The notes under the pieces: generated by a model
What the model was told of the DNA's origin: nothing
The model's input: only the letters and a program-made list of their open reading frames with translations
Databases searched by the model: none
Shown: one piece after another, positions 21,373 through 32,138 of the stretch
How the letters are laid out: each line of letters starts with the position of its first letter
Position numbering within the stretch: position 1 is the stretch's first letter
Origin: Henricia sp. BOLD:AAB3569
Taxonomy: Eukaryota > Echinodermata > Asteroidea > Spinulosida > Echinasteridae
Assembly (NCBI GenBank): GCA_037783545.1
Contig: JBBELK010000329.1
Location: 5,160,501 to 5,224,500, forward strand
Reading direction: 5' to 3'
Length of the DNA stretch: 64,000 nt
Translations under genes and position numbers: made by a program

Positions 21373-22775
21373 ATAATAATAATAATAATAATAACGAACA
21401 TTTATACTGCGCCGGTATCCGTCATAAATGACGCTCATGGCGCATAACAATGAAACAGAATACTTAGACTAACAAAAGAAGGTTAAACATGTGTGTTTTG
21501 AGTGCACTCTTAAAATCAGAGAGATTTGTGAGTGAACGGATGGTCTGAGGAAGTTTGTTCCACAGGAATGGACCAGCATGTAAAAATGATCTATCTCCCC
21601 ATGTGTTGGTGGTACGTGGAACTGTCAACTGGCAAGCACTGGAAGAGCGGAGGTAACGAGCGCCATGTTGCTGTAATTTAATTATACTACTGTTATATGC
21701 TGGTGGAGAGCCATGTACAATATGAAAAACTGTCAGAAGAATTTTGAACTCAATTCGTTGTACAACAGGGAGCCAATGAAGCGAATGCAGAACAGGTGTA
21801 ATGTGAGTTCTACGTGTACAACGAGTTACAACACGAGCTGCACAGTTTTGGAGTTTCTGAAGACGTGCAATTTGAGATGACGGTAAACGGTACAAAAGGG
21901 AGTTACAAAAATCCAGACGAGATGATATAAGTGCATGAACCAGTTTTTCTGTGGCCGATCGCGTTAAGTACTTACGAATTAAACCAAGATTACGGAGCTG
22001 GAAGCGAACTGACTTACATACATTAGAAATTTGATCCGACATTGAAAAGTGAGAGTCAATCATCACTCCTAGATTTCTACAGGATGCCTTAGCAGTGATG
22101 ACTGAATTTCCGACATGGATACTAGAAATGTCGATCTTAGCTAATTGTGCTCTAGAACCACACAGAATAAACTCAGATTTACCATTATTTAGTTGCAAAG
22201 AATTTACCACCATCCAGTTTCTGACATCTTCAATGCATTCTTCCAGTATCTTTAAATTACGAATTGCATCATCTTGATTTGGACTGAAGGTTACATATAG
22301 TTGGATATCATCAGCAAAGCAATGATAATTGACATTGTGACCACTGATTACATGACCAAGTCTACTCAGATAAATTGAAAAGAGAAGTGGTCCTCCAACA
22401 GAACCTTGTGGAACACCAGATTCTACAGGTACAGGTTCTGATTTGGCATGACCAATACACACTGACTGCTGGCGATTATGTAAATATGAAGTGAACCAAT
22501 TTAGGGCTGTCCCTTTGACACCAAGTGAGGATAGAATGTTGACAAGAATACAGTGGTCCACTGTATCAAATGCAGCGGACAGGTCCAATAAAACAAGAGC
22601 TGTAATCTTGCCATCATTCATGCCACACAAAATATCATTGGACAGGTTTAAAAGTAATGTCTCTACACTATGGTTCTTGCGATATGCAGACTGTCTATAG
22701 TCCAGGAGATTGTTGTCTTGGAGATGTTCAGATAGCCTGGAAAAGGCAACGCGTTCAAGCAGCTTTGATGTATTT
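21373..22775 (-). mobile_element. 5'-truncated L2/CR1-like LINE with RT fragment
   Basis: The minus-strand frame (open from about 22775 to the stop near 21464) encodes the palm and thumb of a non-LTR reverse transcriptase: LLDLSAAFDTVDH, GVPQGSVGGPLLF, the catalytic FADDIQLY, then LHWLPV...RIEFKILL and a WNKLP...FK C-terminal block typical of L2/CR1 elements. The first part (KLLERVAFSRL, about 22775-22640) is in frame too. The 3' end reads GCGCAGTATAAATGTTCG followed by (TTA)n at 21373-21395, as expected for this LINE type. No endonuclease domain is present because the copy is 5' truncated. The frame is unbroken over more than 400 codons, so the insertion is fairly young. Confidence 0.9.
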
Positions 22776-22894
22776 TGTTGTCGTGCATGCCAGCAAAATT
22801 AACTAATCATATGTCAATTTATTACGCTCATGGCAAATTTGCAATCAGCCTGTATTCAAACAATTATACAATTTCTACAAATTCAAAAGAAAAT

Positions 22895-23236
22895 GGAATT
22901 CGCTCTAACCTAAAAAAAAATCATATAAAATGATTCTACACTCCAATCTCCAATTTGGATGTGGAAGCAAAAACGTTAGTGTAATCACCAGCTTCTACAT
23001 GTATTACTCAGTGCATGGAGGATGTTTCCTCCATGCTCAGTGCATCGTTTTATGGTACCGGATAAATTAGTTTACAAAACATTGGTGTTTTTTTTACGAT
23101 AAAGTTGAAAAATATACGCATTGAGAGCGCAAAATTTCTAAGTGGCAATGAGAAAAATATGACAATTGATAGGTATCGAAATGTCAACACCCATGGGAAA
23201 ATGGAGAAATAAAAAAAGTGAGCTCGAGACGCTCCT
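22895..23236. mobile_element. Degenerate MITE, AGGAGCGTG family, copy 3
   Basis: Inverse orientation, recognised by CAATCTCCAATTTGGATGTGGAAGC and the end GAGACGCTCCTTTTA. The left terminus is eroded. The cross-family motif ATGAGAAAAATATGACAA is present. Confidence 0.65.
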
Positions 23237-23237
23237 T

Positions 23238-23249
23238 TTATTATTATTA

Positions 23250-23282
<33 letters not shown>

Positions 23283-23306
23283 TATTATTATTATTTATTA
23301 TTATTA
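23238..23306. repeat. (TTA)n microsatellite
   Basis: TTATTATTATTA tract with a few interruptions, abutting the MITE end. 23307-24049 is AT-rich with no recognisable gene. Confidence 0.95.
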
Positions 23307-24049
23307 CAAAATAGGCAATGAGCAACAAAAGTAATAATTACTGTGATCCAAGGACCTGCTGCCCCAAAAATAGATAAATAAGACGTTCTGTATGGAAATA
23401 AATCATTGAACTAAATAACAGTTTTAATATATGAAATATGAATATATAAAAAAAAATGAGTATAAAAAGAAAATATAAATATGAATCAACAATATAAAAT
23501 TGAAAAGGAATAAAACGATTAAAATTGCAAGGGAAAAAAATTATAATTAAATAAGTAGATAAATAAATAAACAAGCACACATCAAATAAACAGTGAATTG
23601 GCAAATAAACAAGCTAGAAAAAAAAAACACTGGCAAATGTTTCCATAAGCGAAAAACCCGAGTTGAACGATGGCATGAATGAAAGAAAATTATTCCAGAA
23701 AATAATCATAACGGCGAAGCTCCAGGAAGACTCCGGGTACTCACCATGAGTACCCGGATTTAGCAATGAACAATATTATCATAAGGCTGTGTCAATATTT
23801 TGTCAATACCAAGGAATAATAAAATACAAAAGCCTGCCTCTAAAATTTGTATCACGTTTGAAGAGGTATATAAAACGCCTCCATATCACGCCATTTCTCA
23901 GCGCCGAACTAGCGTATGGCCAGCGACATTTATTCCACGTGATTCATCCTACGGCCGACGAAAGTTTGTTGAACTACGGAGGCTGAGCAAACTGACTAGG
24001 CCCTCCAAATATAAAATTGCGTTTCCACGTGATGCAATCGAACTTGTCC

Positions 24050-24771
24050 ATAATTTTATTTATTTTATTTATTTTATTCAATGGTTTATTTCAATTACAA
24101 TGACCAACAGCTGCTGCTGACCGGGCCACCTTACATGGGGTAAGCGATGAATATAAGAGAATATACATAAATAACTTGGGGACGTGTTATAAAGAGTAAA
24201 GAATAATATTAAACGTTTAACAAAAAATTACTTATGAGATAATATAAACCATCCAAGCTACAGTAATTAATTGAACAGATTATAAGATATTTGAAACATT
24301 CCAAGAACAACCACCTTCTATCCTCCCCCCAACCCCACCCCCTCCGCCTACCCTCCCCCAATTTACAACATTTTAGCCAGCCGAGGAATGGTAGATTTGT
24401 TGTATCTTTCTGTGTTACATTTCACTCTTGTCCGTCAACCCGGACATGTTGCGCAAGACCCGTGAGTTTACAGATTTTGACAGTTGTCTGTGGCGTTTTG
24501 AGTTTAACAATTTCATTCTAAAGTTAAGAAACAAATAATTTCTTCGCTCTGTCAGAGACTGTAACTTGGTCAATTCAAGGCATTCACTGTAACTGTATTT
24601 CTTACCAAGCATTATTCGGAAAGCTCTCTTCTGTACAAATTCGATTTTCTTTGACTGGCTTTGTGTAATGGCAGTATGCCAAACTGGTGAAGCGTACTCT
24701 AATGTTGGCCTGATATATGTAATATATACAGTGACCATATCGTGGATTGAAGCACATTTATTTCTCTTCAA
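24050..24771 (-). mobile_element. 3' fragment of a second LINE type
   Basis: The minus-strand frame 24771-24415 reads YITYIRPTLEYASPVWHTAI, then KIEFVQKRAFRIMLG and LQSLTERRNYLFLNF. These are the C-terminal blocks of a jockey/CR1-group reverse transcriptase. The 3' UTR continues to CCATGTAAGGTGGCCCGGTC and an AATAAA-type repeated tail at about 24055-24080. The same UTR and tail occur at 40581-40690 on the plus strand. Confidence 0.85.
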
Positions 24772-24839
24772 AATACATAAAATATAATAGTGGCCACTAA
24801 ATATATAGTGGCCACAAACTGGCCAATATTAAAAGGTGC

Positions 24840-25060
24840 CCAGTCAAAAAAGGCTTTACGGTCACTTTGCCCCAAAACCATTTCGCCCCGAACCACTTCG
24901 CCCTGAAACACGGCCTGTGCACGAAATATTTTGGGGCGAAGTGCATTCGGACGAAGTGGTGTAGGGGTGAAGTAGTTTTGGGGCAAGGTGGCTTTTTCGG
25001 GCGAAGTGGTTCAGGGCGAAGTGGTTTTGGGCGAAGTGAATTTTCGTTTTACTAATTTCT
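24840..25060. mobile_element. Partial MITE carrying GCGAAGTGG motifs
   Basis: CTTTACGGTCACTTTGCCCC, then GCCTGTGCACGAAATATTTTGGGGCGAAGT, then TTTTGGGCGAAGTG: the core of the family at 29034, 34275, 47838 and 59689, without its TTAA-flanked ends. A sequence TATAGTGGCCACAAACTGGCC is repeated on both sides (24785-24830 and 25122-25160), marking an insertion or duplication. 25161-25677 shows nothing else. Confidence 0.7.
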
Positions 25061-25677
25061 CAAAAACGACCATATCGTGGATTGAAGCACAATTTTTTTT
25101 TTAAATACATAATATATAATAGTGGCCACTAAATATAGTGGCCACAAACTGGCCAATACTTTTTAATAGGCGCCCACTTTACAATCCAGTATGGTTGCAC
25201 ATTCTGTGCTTACATTGCTGACCAATTCAAAGCTATTTTTAATTATTTGGACTTTTGCCAACTACCTTATTTTATTGATTAGCAGTTCAATATGCCTTCA
25301 ACTGAACACCGTAAAATGAAAGATATACTGTCATGGTATATTGCTATTTATCTGTAAATCTGTTGGTAAGCGTGCTACCCCTTTGTTTTTTGTCAGTGTT
25401 CTTTTTTTTTTGTAGATGTGTCCACATTTTGTGCAGATCGGACAATTTCGGGCACCACCAAAACTGACGCAAGATATGGAAAAAATGGTTTAAAATAGAC
25501 AATAATGTTGCGCTTAGTATTTATTGTCCGACAAATTTATTGGCAAATTTATTTTGCCTAACGTACACAAAATGATGCATGGATTTTGAAGGTAGTGAAA
25601 CGTTGATTCGGTTAGGCCTACTCTTTTCACTGAAAGAAATAGTTACCAATAGACCATACATTCACACCTTGAACATG

Positions 25678-25858
25678 GTTCAATCGTGTCCCCTGGATCA
25701 GTTCTATACAGTGCAAACTGTCGATTGGAAAGGTACCAGACTACTTATGCATTCCAAGCCTCGATCTGAAGACGAGGCTTGGAACGCATAAGTAGGCTGG
25801 TACCTTTCCAATCAGCAGTTTGCATTCTATAGAACTGATCCAGGGGACACGATTGAAC
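25678..25858. repeat. 86-bp inverted repeat with 9-base loop
   Basis: The arms 25678-25763 and 25773-25858 are about 93% inverse-identical (GTTCAATCGTGTCCCCTGGA at both outer ends, CCAAGCCTCG at both inner ends). No second copy is seen in the window. 25859-26099 has no other feature. Confidence 0.92.
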
Positions 25859-26099
25859 ATTTCTTACGCGTGAATAGGGTATAGATAGCATAAACCAGAG
25901 TGACAACATGCTATTTCAGGTTAATTGATTGTTTTTGACAAACGGGTGTACTTTTGCATCATTATTGTTCACAATTCGACACCAAAACGGAGCCGCGAAA
26001 TTAAAGACATGTAACCACTGTATCAATTTCTGACAGGTGACAGAGGCGCGCACATCAAATAGTGACAGCGGGATGGCTGGCTTGGTCTGTAATATATTA

Positions 26100-26225
26100 T
26101 TAAAGTGTGACGTCAGTTAGCGGGTAACTGCATGTCTAAACATTGGTTGGTAATCTAAAACGTCTATTGCCCAAGCGCAGGGAAACAGTTTACTGGTTAA
26201 GGTATAGGCCCAGTAACATTAGGAT
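26100..26225. mobile_element. Truncated MITE, TAGACTACTAAAGTG family
   Basis: TAAAGTGTGACGTCAGTTAG, then TAATCTAAAACGTCTATTGC and GGGAAACAGTTTACTGG match 11585-11751 in inverse order. The right end is lost. Confidence 0.65.
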
Positions 26226-26327
26226 AACGGAGCTATAATACAAAGAAAGTCAAAGGCATATACTTTCTTTCACGTCTTAGTAAAAATGTATATGCGCACA
26301 CACACATTTTTATAAATTAATCTTTAA

Positions 26328-27233
26328 AAGGCAGTATACATGATTGGTATCTCGAAAATCAGAAATGTTCACAAATTTACGCCTCACTTACGAATTGAAT
26401 ATAAACTTGATGACCGTATAGAAAGCTTCCCCTTAAATGGTTTTGTCTGAAGTGTTGTAGTCTTTGAGAAATGAGTAAAACAATGCATAGTTCCGAGATT
26501 GCCCAGTTAACCCCGCCCCTTAGATATTGTTGCTATGTGCTCACAAGACATCGCAAAAAAATGGCGACACAACGTACAAAGCAACGGGACTCGGCATGGA
26601 AAGCACAGATTCATTGGAGAAAACTCAAAGGTATTTATGTTTTAGGGTCGACAGTTACCGAAGTACACACTGAGCAAAGGGCTAGTATGCAGGGATGACA
26701 TATATTCATAAAAATGCGCTTTCCTACCTTTGATCAGCGAATCGCCCGACATTGAAACCAAAATTCACCCGGTCACTGGCGCATACAACATACAAAACGC
26801 GTGATTGTTTGTGATGATTGCATCACTTTGACCTATGTGGGCGCTGTCTGCTAGCTCTGTTGTGATTGGTCGGCGGGTTCGGCTTGATTGACAGGTCGGA
26901 ACTATGCATTAGTTTTCGTCTCATGAGACGAAAATTCAATTCGCCCCAAAACCATTTCGCCTAAGTGCCATTTCGCCCCAAAACCACTTCGCCCTAGTGC
27001 CATTTTGCCCCCAAACCCCTTCGTGCACAGGCCGTGGTTCATGGCGAAATGGTTAAGCGAAGTGGTTTTGGGGCGAAATGATTGCAAACCCTTTTTTGAC
27101 TGTTTTCTCAAAAGTTAGACGAAGTACTGAGCTGGTTTTTGCTCAGGTTGGTTTTAATCATGCATATCTTCAATCACACAGGGGGATAAAACTATTTGTA
27201 ACAGTTTACCAATCATGTAAACTATCTTTAATT
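26328..27233 (-). mobile_element. GCGAAGTGG-family MITE split by another MITE
   Basis: The left part (26328-26481, AAGGCAGTATACATGATTGG) and the right part (26911-27233, ending in CCAATCATGTAAACTATCTTTAA) are the two ends of one inverted copy of the family. The element at 26482-26910 lies between them. Confidence 0.8.
26482..26910 (+). mobile_element. MITE with GCATAGTTCCGA termini, copy 2
   Basis: AATGCATAGTTCCGAGATTG and the inverse GACAGGTCGGAACTATGCATT are the ends. It is nested inside a GCGAAGTGG-family MITE. 27234-27715 shows nothing recognisable apart from a lone TTTAAAGGGCACGAAATGCT end. Confidence 0.88.
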
Positions 27234-28137
27234 ATTGAAATCTCAGCCATTCTCAGGCGGAATCGCTGCATTGGACAGTTGTAACTATACATGTACTGCC
27301 GTCTTCCATTTTAATGCGGGTTTAAAGGGCACGAAATGCTAAATAACTGTATATGCACATGCAGTTTTCGCTGCACATGAAGGAATACTTGTTTGGAAAG
27401 GCGTTACCACTGTTCATTTTTTTAAAATGGCGCACGCCACATGAAAGATGACAGACGATGGTTTGCAGTTTTGAAAATAGCAAATAAATTGCACCTTTCG
27501 TGGTTTTCTCCCTTATCGCTGGCGATGCACAATCAATAGCAACGTGTCACATTTCCTAAAAAAAGGGGTTAGCAACGGAGAGCCATATTACAATGTCACT
27601 GCGGCCGCTGGGACTGTGGGCGCCGCCATCTTGACAATGTATTTTTGCCATTTTGGCAAACAATCCGTTCCACATTGAGCAAAACGTTGGCGCCAACGTT
27701 TAATATTCGCGTGTTTGGAACGCAGCCCTAGTTTCTTTCAAGTGAGGGCGCCCTTGTGTAAAATGTGTAAGAACAGACACTTATATAAATTAATCTTCAA
27801 TTGTTGTTTTCTTATATATTAAATATTAAATATCAGAGGGAATCGATGCATTTGACGGTTCTAACTACTTTTATACTCAATTTGAGTGAGTTTTCCCGGT
27901 AAAATAATGGTTTATTACAGTTTTGGGACATTGCAAATCCTGTATACACCAATCCGGTAATAAGGTCTTCTTCCCTGTACATCCGCCATAGCTGGGGGGC
28001 TTCCACTGAATGAACTGTATGTTTTTGTTGTTGCTGAAGCTGCATTTGTTTACTTCGAACAAGTTGCGCGTCTTTGTAGGGTTGTGTGCATTGCTTATTG
28101 ATTTACATACATATATATATATATATAGCTCAATGGT

Positions 28138-28205
28138 TGTGTGCGCGCGAAGGCGGGCGCGTCGCGTGTACGCAAAGGCGGGCGCGTCGCGTATACGCGA
28201 AGGAG
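28138..28205. repeat. GC-rich 27-bp tandem repeat beside (AT)n
   Basis: GCGAAGGCGGGCGCGTCGCG is repeated about 2.5 times, preceded by a CATATATATATATATAT tract at about 28110-28127. Confidence 0.85.
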
Positions 28206-28245
28206 GCTCGTTCGTGCATCTAATGGATGAGCGCTTTTCGTTCTA

Positions 28246-28550
28246 AAGGCGCGTTCACACTATCGCGGAAAAATCACACTGTTCCATTGGTTTGTACACA
28301 AACTGGTTTGCCGCTTGTGCGCGGCCTTACGCGATGCGCAAAACGTTTTGAGCTGGGTCAAAGTTCAAATTTGTTGAACTTTGACCGCGGTGCGCTGACC
28401 TTTCCAACGCGCAGCCAGTGAGGTATCAGAGAAGCCCCAAGTTACCAGAGTGGAATTTTCTATTTTGGAATAATCGGCGATTAGGAACTCATGCAATGCG
28501 GTGAGCGCAGCGCGAAAGTATGAACTTTCCGCGATAGTGTGAACGCCCCT
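28246..28550. mobile_element. MITE with CGTTCACACTATCGCGGAAA termini
   Basis: AAGGCGCGTTCACACTATCG and the inverse CGCGATAGTGTGAACGCCCCTT bound about 305 bp. Nested within 27947-28640. Confidence 0.8.
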
Positions 28551-29033
28551 TAACAGCAATACAAAACGCACAGCCCATGCACTGGACGCCCCCAGCTATG
28601 GCGGATATGCAGGGAGGAGATCTTAGTTACCGGATTGGTGTATATAGGCCCTATGTGCATACTTTAATTACGATTTAATTGGGGTCATTGCAATTGATAA
28701 AACGGGCATTCAACATCTGATACACTGACAACTGACACGTTCAAAATTGAGAAAAAGTAACGATTGATGACAAACTTCTTAAAAGTAATTAAAATCAGTC
28801 TTAATGAAGCTAATTTGATAACTCGAATTACAGATAAAGCTCTCAGGACACCAGTTAAGGATATCAAGTTTGGTTTAGCGTTTCACGAGCAAATGGTCAC
28901 TATGCGTTGTAAATTCTATAAAAATTGACAAAATTATCCTTTTGAATTCAAATCTCTCAACACCATACGTCGTGTCTCGAGCAAGATTCACTGTTCGCTG
29001 TAAGTACAACTCTTTTTATTTTTATAGAATTAA

Positions 29034-29521
29034 AGGCAGACCACATGATTGGTAAACCGTTGCAAATGGTTTTATCTCCCTGTGTGATTGAAGATATGCA
29101 TGATTAAAACCAACCTGAGCAAAAACCAGCTCCGTACTTCGTCTAACTTTTGAGAAAACAGTCAAAAAAGGTTTTATACGGTCACTTCGCCCTAAAACCA
29201 TTTCGCCCGAACCATTTCGCCCTGAACCACGGCCTGTGCACGAAGTATTTTGGGGCGAAGTGCATTCGGACGAAGTGGTGTAAGGGTGAAGTGGTTTTGG
29301 GGCAAGGTGGCTTTTGGAGCGAAGTGGTTTTGGGCGAAGTGACTTTTCGTCTCGTGAGACGAAAAATAACTGTTTTACTAATTTCTCAAAAACTATATAG
29401 CACTTTAGACAAAACCATTTTGGGGGAAGTTTACTACCGTCATAATAATTATATTGTGTAATTTATGTATAAATCTGTGAACATTTCTGATTTTCGAGAT
29501 TACCAACGATGTGTTCTAACT
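29034..29521 (+). mobile_element. TTAA-flanked MITE, GCGAAGTGG family
   Basis: AGGCAGACCACATGATTGGT at the left and ACCAACGATGTGTTCTAAC at the right, between TTAA at 29030-29033 and 29522-29525. The core has GGGCGAAGTGG-type motifs and the palindrome TTCGTCTCGTGAGACGAA. The equivalent copy in unit 2 is 34275-34725. Confidence 0.85.
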
Positions 29522-29742
29522 TTAAGTAACGACAAAGACATTCTAAAGCTTTTTGACTGCACTCATAAGAGCAAAACGCAAGAATGGCGTGTGAACAAAT
29601 TATTTTTAGGGACATAACACAGGTTTAATGAAGTGTATGTATGTGGATTCACTTCACTAAACCTGTGTTGTGTCGCGCGCAACATATATAGTCAAAAAGC
29701 TTTAGCTTAGTTTGTGACTATGAGAAAAGTGTCGTTACTTAA

Positions 29743-30160
29743 AGTTGCACTGCCCGTGTTTGGGCCGATTTGGGCGTACAATTTTTTTTTAAAAGTTAAA
29801 TAGGTATTTTTCTAGAATAGAAAAAGTTATCAGCTTTCATTTGGTACCAAGAACATACAAATCCGTCAAGGATTAATGCCAGTCGATTAAAAACAAGAAA
29901 TGATTAAAAGGCTGGCAGGTCTTAATCGACAGGGTTATGACGTAAATGTACATGTGCGTGTACATTGTACACATTACGTACGCGCACATGTACAACATGT
30001 GAAGCACGTTTCAAGAAAAAGGCTTGTATCTCCAATTCCCGATGTCGGAAATTTAAGTTTTTGATATTTTTCGTTACAGAAACACGTAAGCTTTCTAAAT
30101 TCGTTCGCTTGTGTAAATTAATTTTTTTAATCCTTTCATCGAAACACGGGCAATGCAACT
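29743..30160. mobile_element. TTAA-flanked MITE present only in unit 1
   Basis: AGTTGCACTGCCCGTGTTT and the inverse AAACACGGGCAATGCAACT, between TTAA at 29739-29742 and 30161-30164. Unit 2 has a single TTAA at the same place (CGTTACTTAATAGACC, about 36069-36083), so the element is a clean insertion. Confidence 0.9.
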
Positions 30161-30164
30161 TTAA

Positions 30165-30309
30165 TAGACCGTATCGAATATCCGCCATTTCGTGGGGCAG
30201 TTTTTTTGTTCCTTGAGGACATGCATGGCTGCACATATTGTGCTTCCATTGTTAAACGGTTTAAGTAAAAAAAGTGCCTTACGAAATGGCAGCTATTCGA
30301 TACGGTCTA
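30165..30309. mobile_element. MITE with TAGACCGTATCGAATA termini
   Basis: TAGACCGTATCGAATATCCG and the inverse GCAGCTATTCGATACGGTCTA bound 145 bp with the interior CCTTGAGGACATGCATGG. It serves as the empty-site reference for the copy at 36078. Confidence 0.88.
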
Positions 30310-30579
30310 TTCTATTTTCCGATTTTGCAGTACCAAACACTTATTCTTTTTTTGTCTTTTCTTTAGGATTAAAACACATTCCTAAACACTTTTTGTACCT
30401 TCTTCTAAAAGGCAATTTTTGTGAACTCTTTACGAAATCCAGGAAGAACTGAAATACATAACGAAAAAATAATGTTGATAAACTGCCTTGTAGAATTTTT
30501 AGTCATAACATTGAAAATCTTAAAATCCATTCATGGTTTTGTATTAACAATATATATCATTGACACTTTTAAAGTTTAA

Positions 30580-30888
30580 AGGAGCTTGTCCAGATTTTGA
30601 TATCATATCATTTGTCATATCTTTCTCCTTACCATTCTGAAATTTCGCATTCTCATATTTCAAGGATATCGTCAAAAAACCACCAATGTTTTGTAAGCTA
30701 ATTTTATCGCGGGGTTCCATGAAAAGCAGTGCAATATTTGTACACCAAAATTTTTGCTTCCACATACATCCAAATTGGGGATTTTCCTATTTTCTTCCAA
30801 TGGATAGTATTTTTGGGAGGTATTTTATATGATTTTTTAGGTTAAAACAATATCCATTTTCTGCAAAGATCTGGACATTCAAGCTCCT
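30580..30888. mobile_element. TTAA-flanked MITE, AGGAGCGTG family, copy 4
   Basis: AGGAGCTTGTCCAGA and CAAGCTCCT, between TTAA at 30576-30579 and 30889-30892. Paralogous to 36619-36929. Confidence 0.85.
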
Positions 30889-31044
30889 TTAAACTAAAAT
30901 TGTCAAATATATTTTTCACATACCAAGTCGACGAAAGGCAAATTACACCGATTTAAAGGAGCTTGTTCATATTTCAGGACTAGGGTGGATAAAGAATGCG
31001 GCCATTTTTTACTTTTTATCCAGGTTCGAAGATAATCAAGAAAT

Positions 31045-31488
31045 ATGCAGGCCGTATCTGTGGCAATTATTCTCGTTACCATCGGGGCATGCACGGCGTG
31101 TTCTATCGCGCCGAACTGGCAGCCCATAAGCCTCAATGCTCGGATACGTGACTCAGGCATCGCATTCCGCGGCAAGGTGACGGACATCCAAAATGAGCCA
31201 CCAACATTCAACGATTATTCATTTTACAAAGCAACCATCGACGTGGAGTGCGTATACAAGGGATCTATCCCCAAGAAGGTTACCGTTCATGGGTTTGGAT
31301 ATGCCCCGGGGTTGTGCACCGCCAACGAGGTCCAGGTGGGCCAGACGTACATCATTCTGGCCTCGGGCTCGAACAGGGGTTTGAGGGTTGCCGGCGTGAA
31401 TGTTCAGAGCGGGGCCGTGCTGGTTACTTCCGACCTGCGCAGCGCCGTGGAGGCCGAATTTTCCTGCCAGGAGGCTGGCACTGCCTAG
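31045..31488 (+). CDS. Secreted NTR/agrin-NtA-like protein, copy 1
   Basis: A single-exon frame of 147 residues. Residues 1-18 form a signal peptide (MQAVSVAIILVTIGACTA), which leaves a cysteine at or next to the mature N-terminus. The rest reads ARIRDSGIAFRGKVTDIQ, DVECVYKGSIPKKVTVHGFG, CTANEVQVGQTYIIL and LRSAVEAEFSC. This is the order seen in NTR-superfamily OB-folds, and closest by eye to the agrin N-terminal NtA domain (the VTIHGFG and C...VSTGDT blocks and the LxxxVEFC end). Cysteines are C16, C19, C69, C91 and C141. TIMP-like proteins are the alternative. Function is inferred only as an extracellular binding module or protease inhibitor. The paralogue is at 37259-37690. An open frame with a clear signal peptide and conserved spacing in both copies supports a real gene. 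Confidence 0.82.
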   Translation: MQAVSVAIILVTIGACTACSIAPNWQPISLNARIRDSGIAFRGKVTDIQNEPPTFNDYSFYKATIDVECVYKGSIPKKVTVHGFGYAPGLCTANEVQVGQTYIILASGSNRGLRVAGVNVQSGAVLVTSDLRSAVEAEFSCQEAGTA

Positions 31489-31648
31489 ATGTCCCCAGAC
31501 CACAAACTATATACACCGACCGATACGATTGGCTGCATGCCTTCTTTTGATATGTAACCATGACGCCGGGAGCGGTTCTGGCAAAACAAAATACCCCTTT
31601 TTCCCCCTTTTTTTTAAACGGCAAATGTGATTGGCCAAATGTTAAGAC

Positions 31649-31871
31649 CAGGGTCCAATTTAATGGAGCTGCTTAGCACAGAATTTGCTTAGCACATAAT
31701 AGGTTACCAGCCAAAATTGTATGTCAACTTGTGTTTTTAGAAACAGTAGCAAAACATTAGTTAATACATATCACATACGATTTTGACCGGCAACCAATTT
31801 TCGCAAAATAAGGCAAAGAAATTCTGTGCTCAACAATTGTTGTGCTAAACAGCGCTATTTAGTTGGTCCCC
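31649..31871. mobile_element. MITE with GGGTCCAATTTAATGGAGCTG termini
   Basis: GGGTCCAATTTAATGGAGCTG and AGCGCTATTTAGTTGGTCCC are inverse ends. Inner motifs CAGCCAAAATTGTATGTCAAC and ACATACGATTTTGACCGGCAA pair. Paralogous to 37842-38086. Confidence 0.8.
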
Positions 31872-32015
31872 GCGGGTCAATCACCACAAATATTGACTTT
31901 TGAGAGTCATTTGTACATTCATTTGTACGAATCCTCTCACCAAAAGATCAACCGCCACTGTGACTATTGCCAGAATGCGTTTACTTGTATACGTCTTCCG
32001 GGGTGATATGGTTAA

Positions 32016-32138
32016 AGGCACAGGCTCGCCAACAATGCGCGCGCGCCAAATTCGTGCCAAGAAATACGCAGCTCCATAGCAATTAAAGGCATGGGAGCTG
32101 CGTATTTCGTGGCACGAATTTGGTGACGAGCCTTTGCC
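32016..32138. mobile_element. TTAA-flanked hairpin MITE, family 1, copy 4
   Basis: AGGCACAGGCTCGCCAACAA and GGTGACGAGCCTTTGCCT, between TTAA at 32012-32015 and 32139-32142. The unit 2 equivalent is reduced to a remnant at 38220-38233. Confidence 0.8.

Larger units (their letters stand above)
27947..28640. mobile_element. Foldback element present only in unit 1
   Basis: The ends CACCAATCCGGTAATAAGG and TTAGTTACCGGATTGGTG, followed inward by CATCCGCCATAGCTGGGGG and its inverse, give TIRs of about 50 bp. It is flanked by TATA on each side; unit 2 has an uninterrupted CCTGTATATGGGC. A smaller element with CGTTCACACTATCGCGG ends (28246-28550) lies inside, as does a 27-bp GC-rich minisatellite. 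Confidence 0.85.

Noticed and set aside
23238..23306. CRISPR-like or satellite array
   Set aside because: It is a simple trinucleotide run. No repeat-spacer arrangement exists anywhere in the window, and the genome is eukaryotic.
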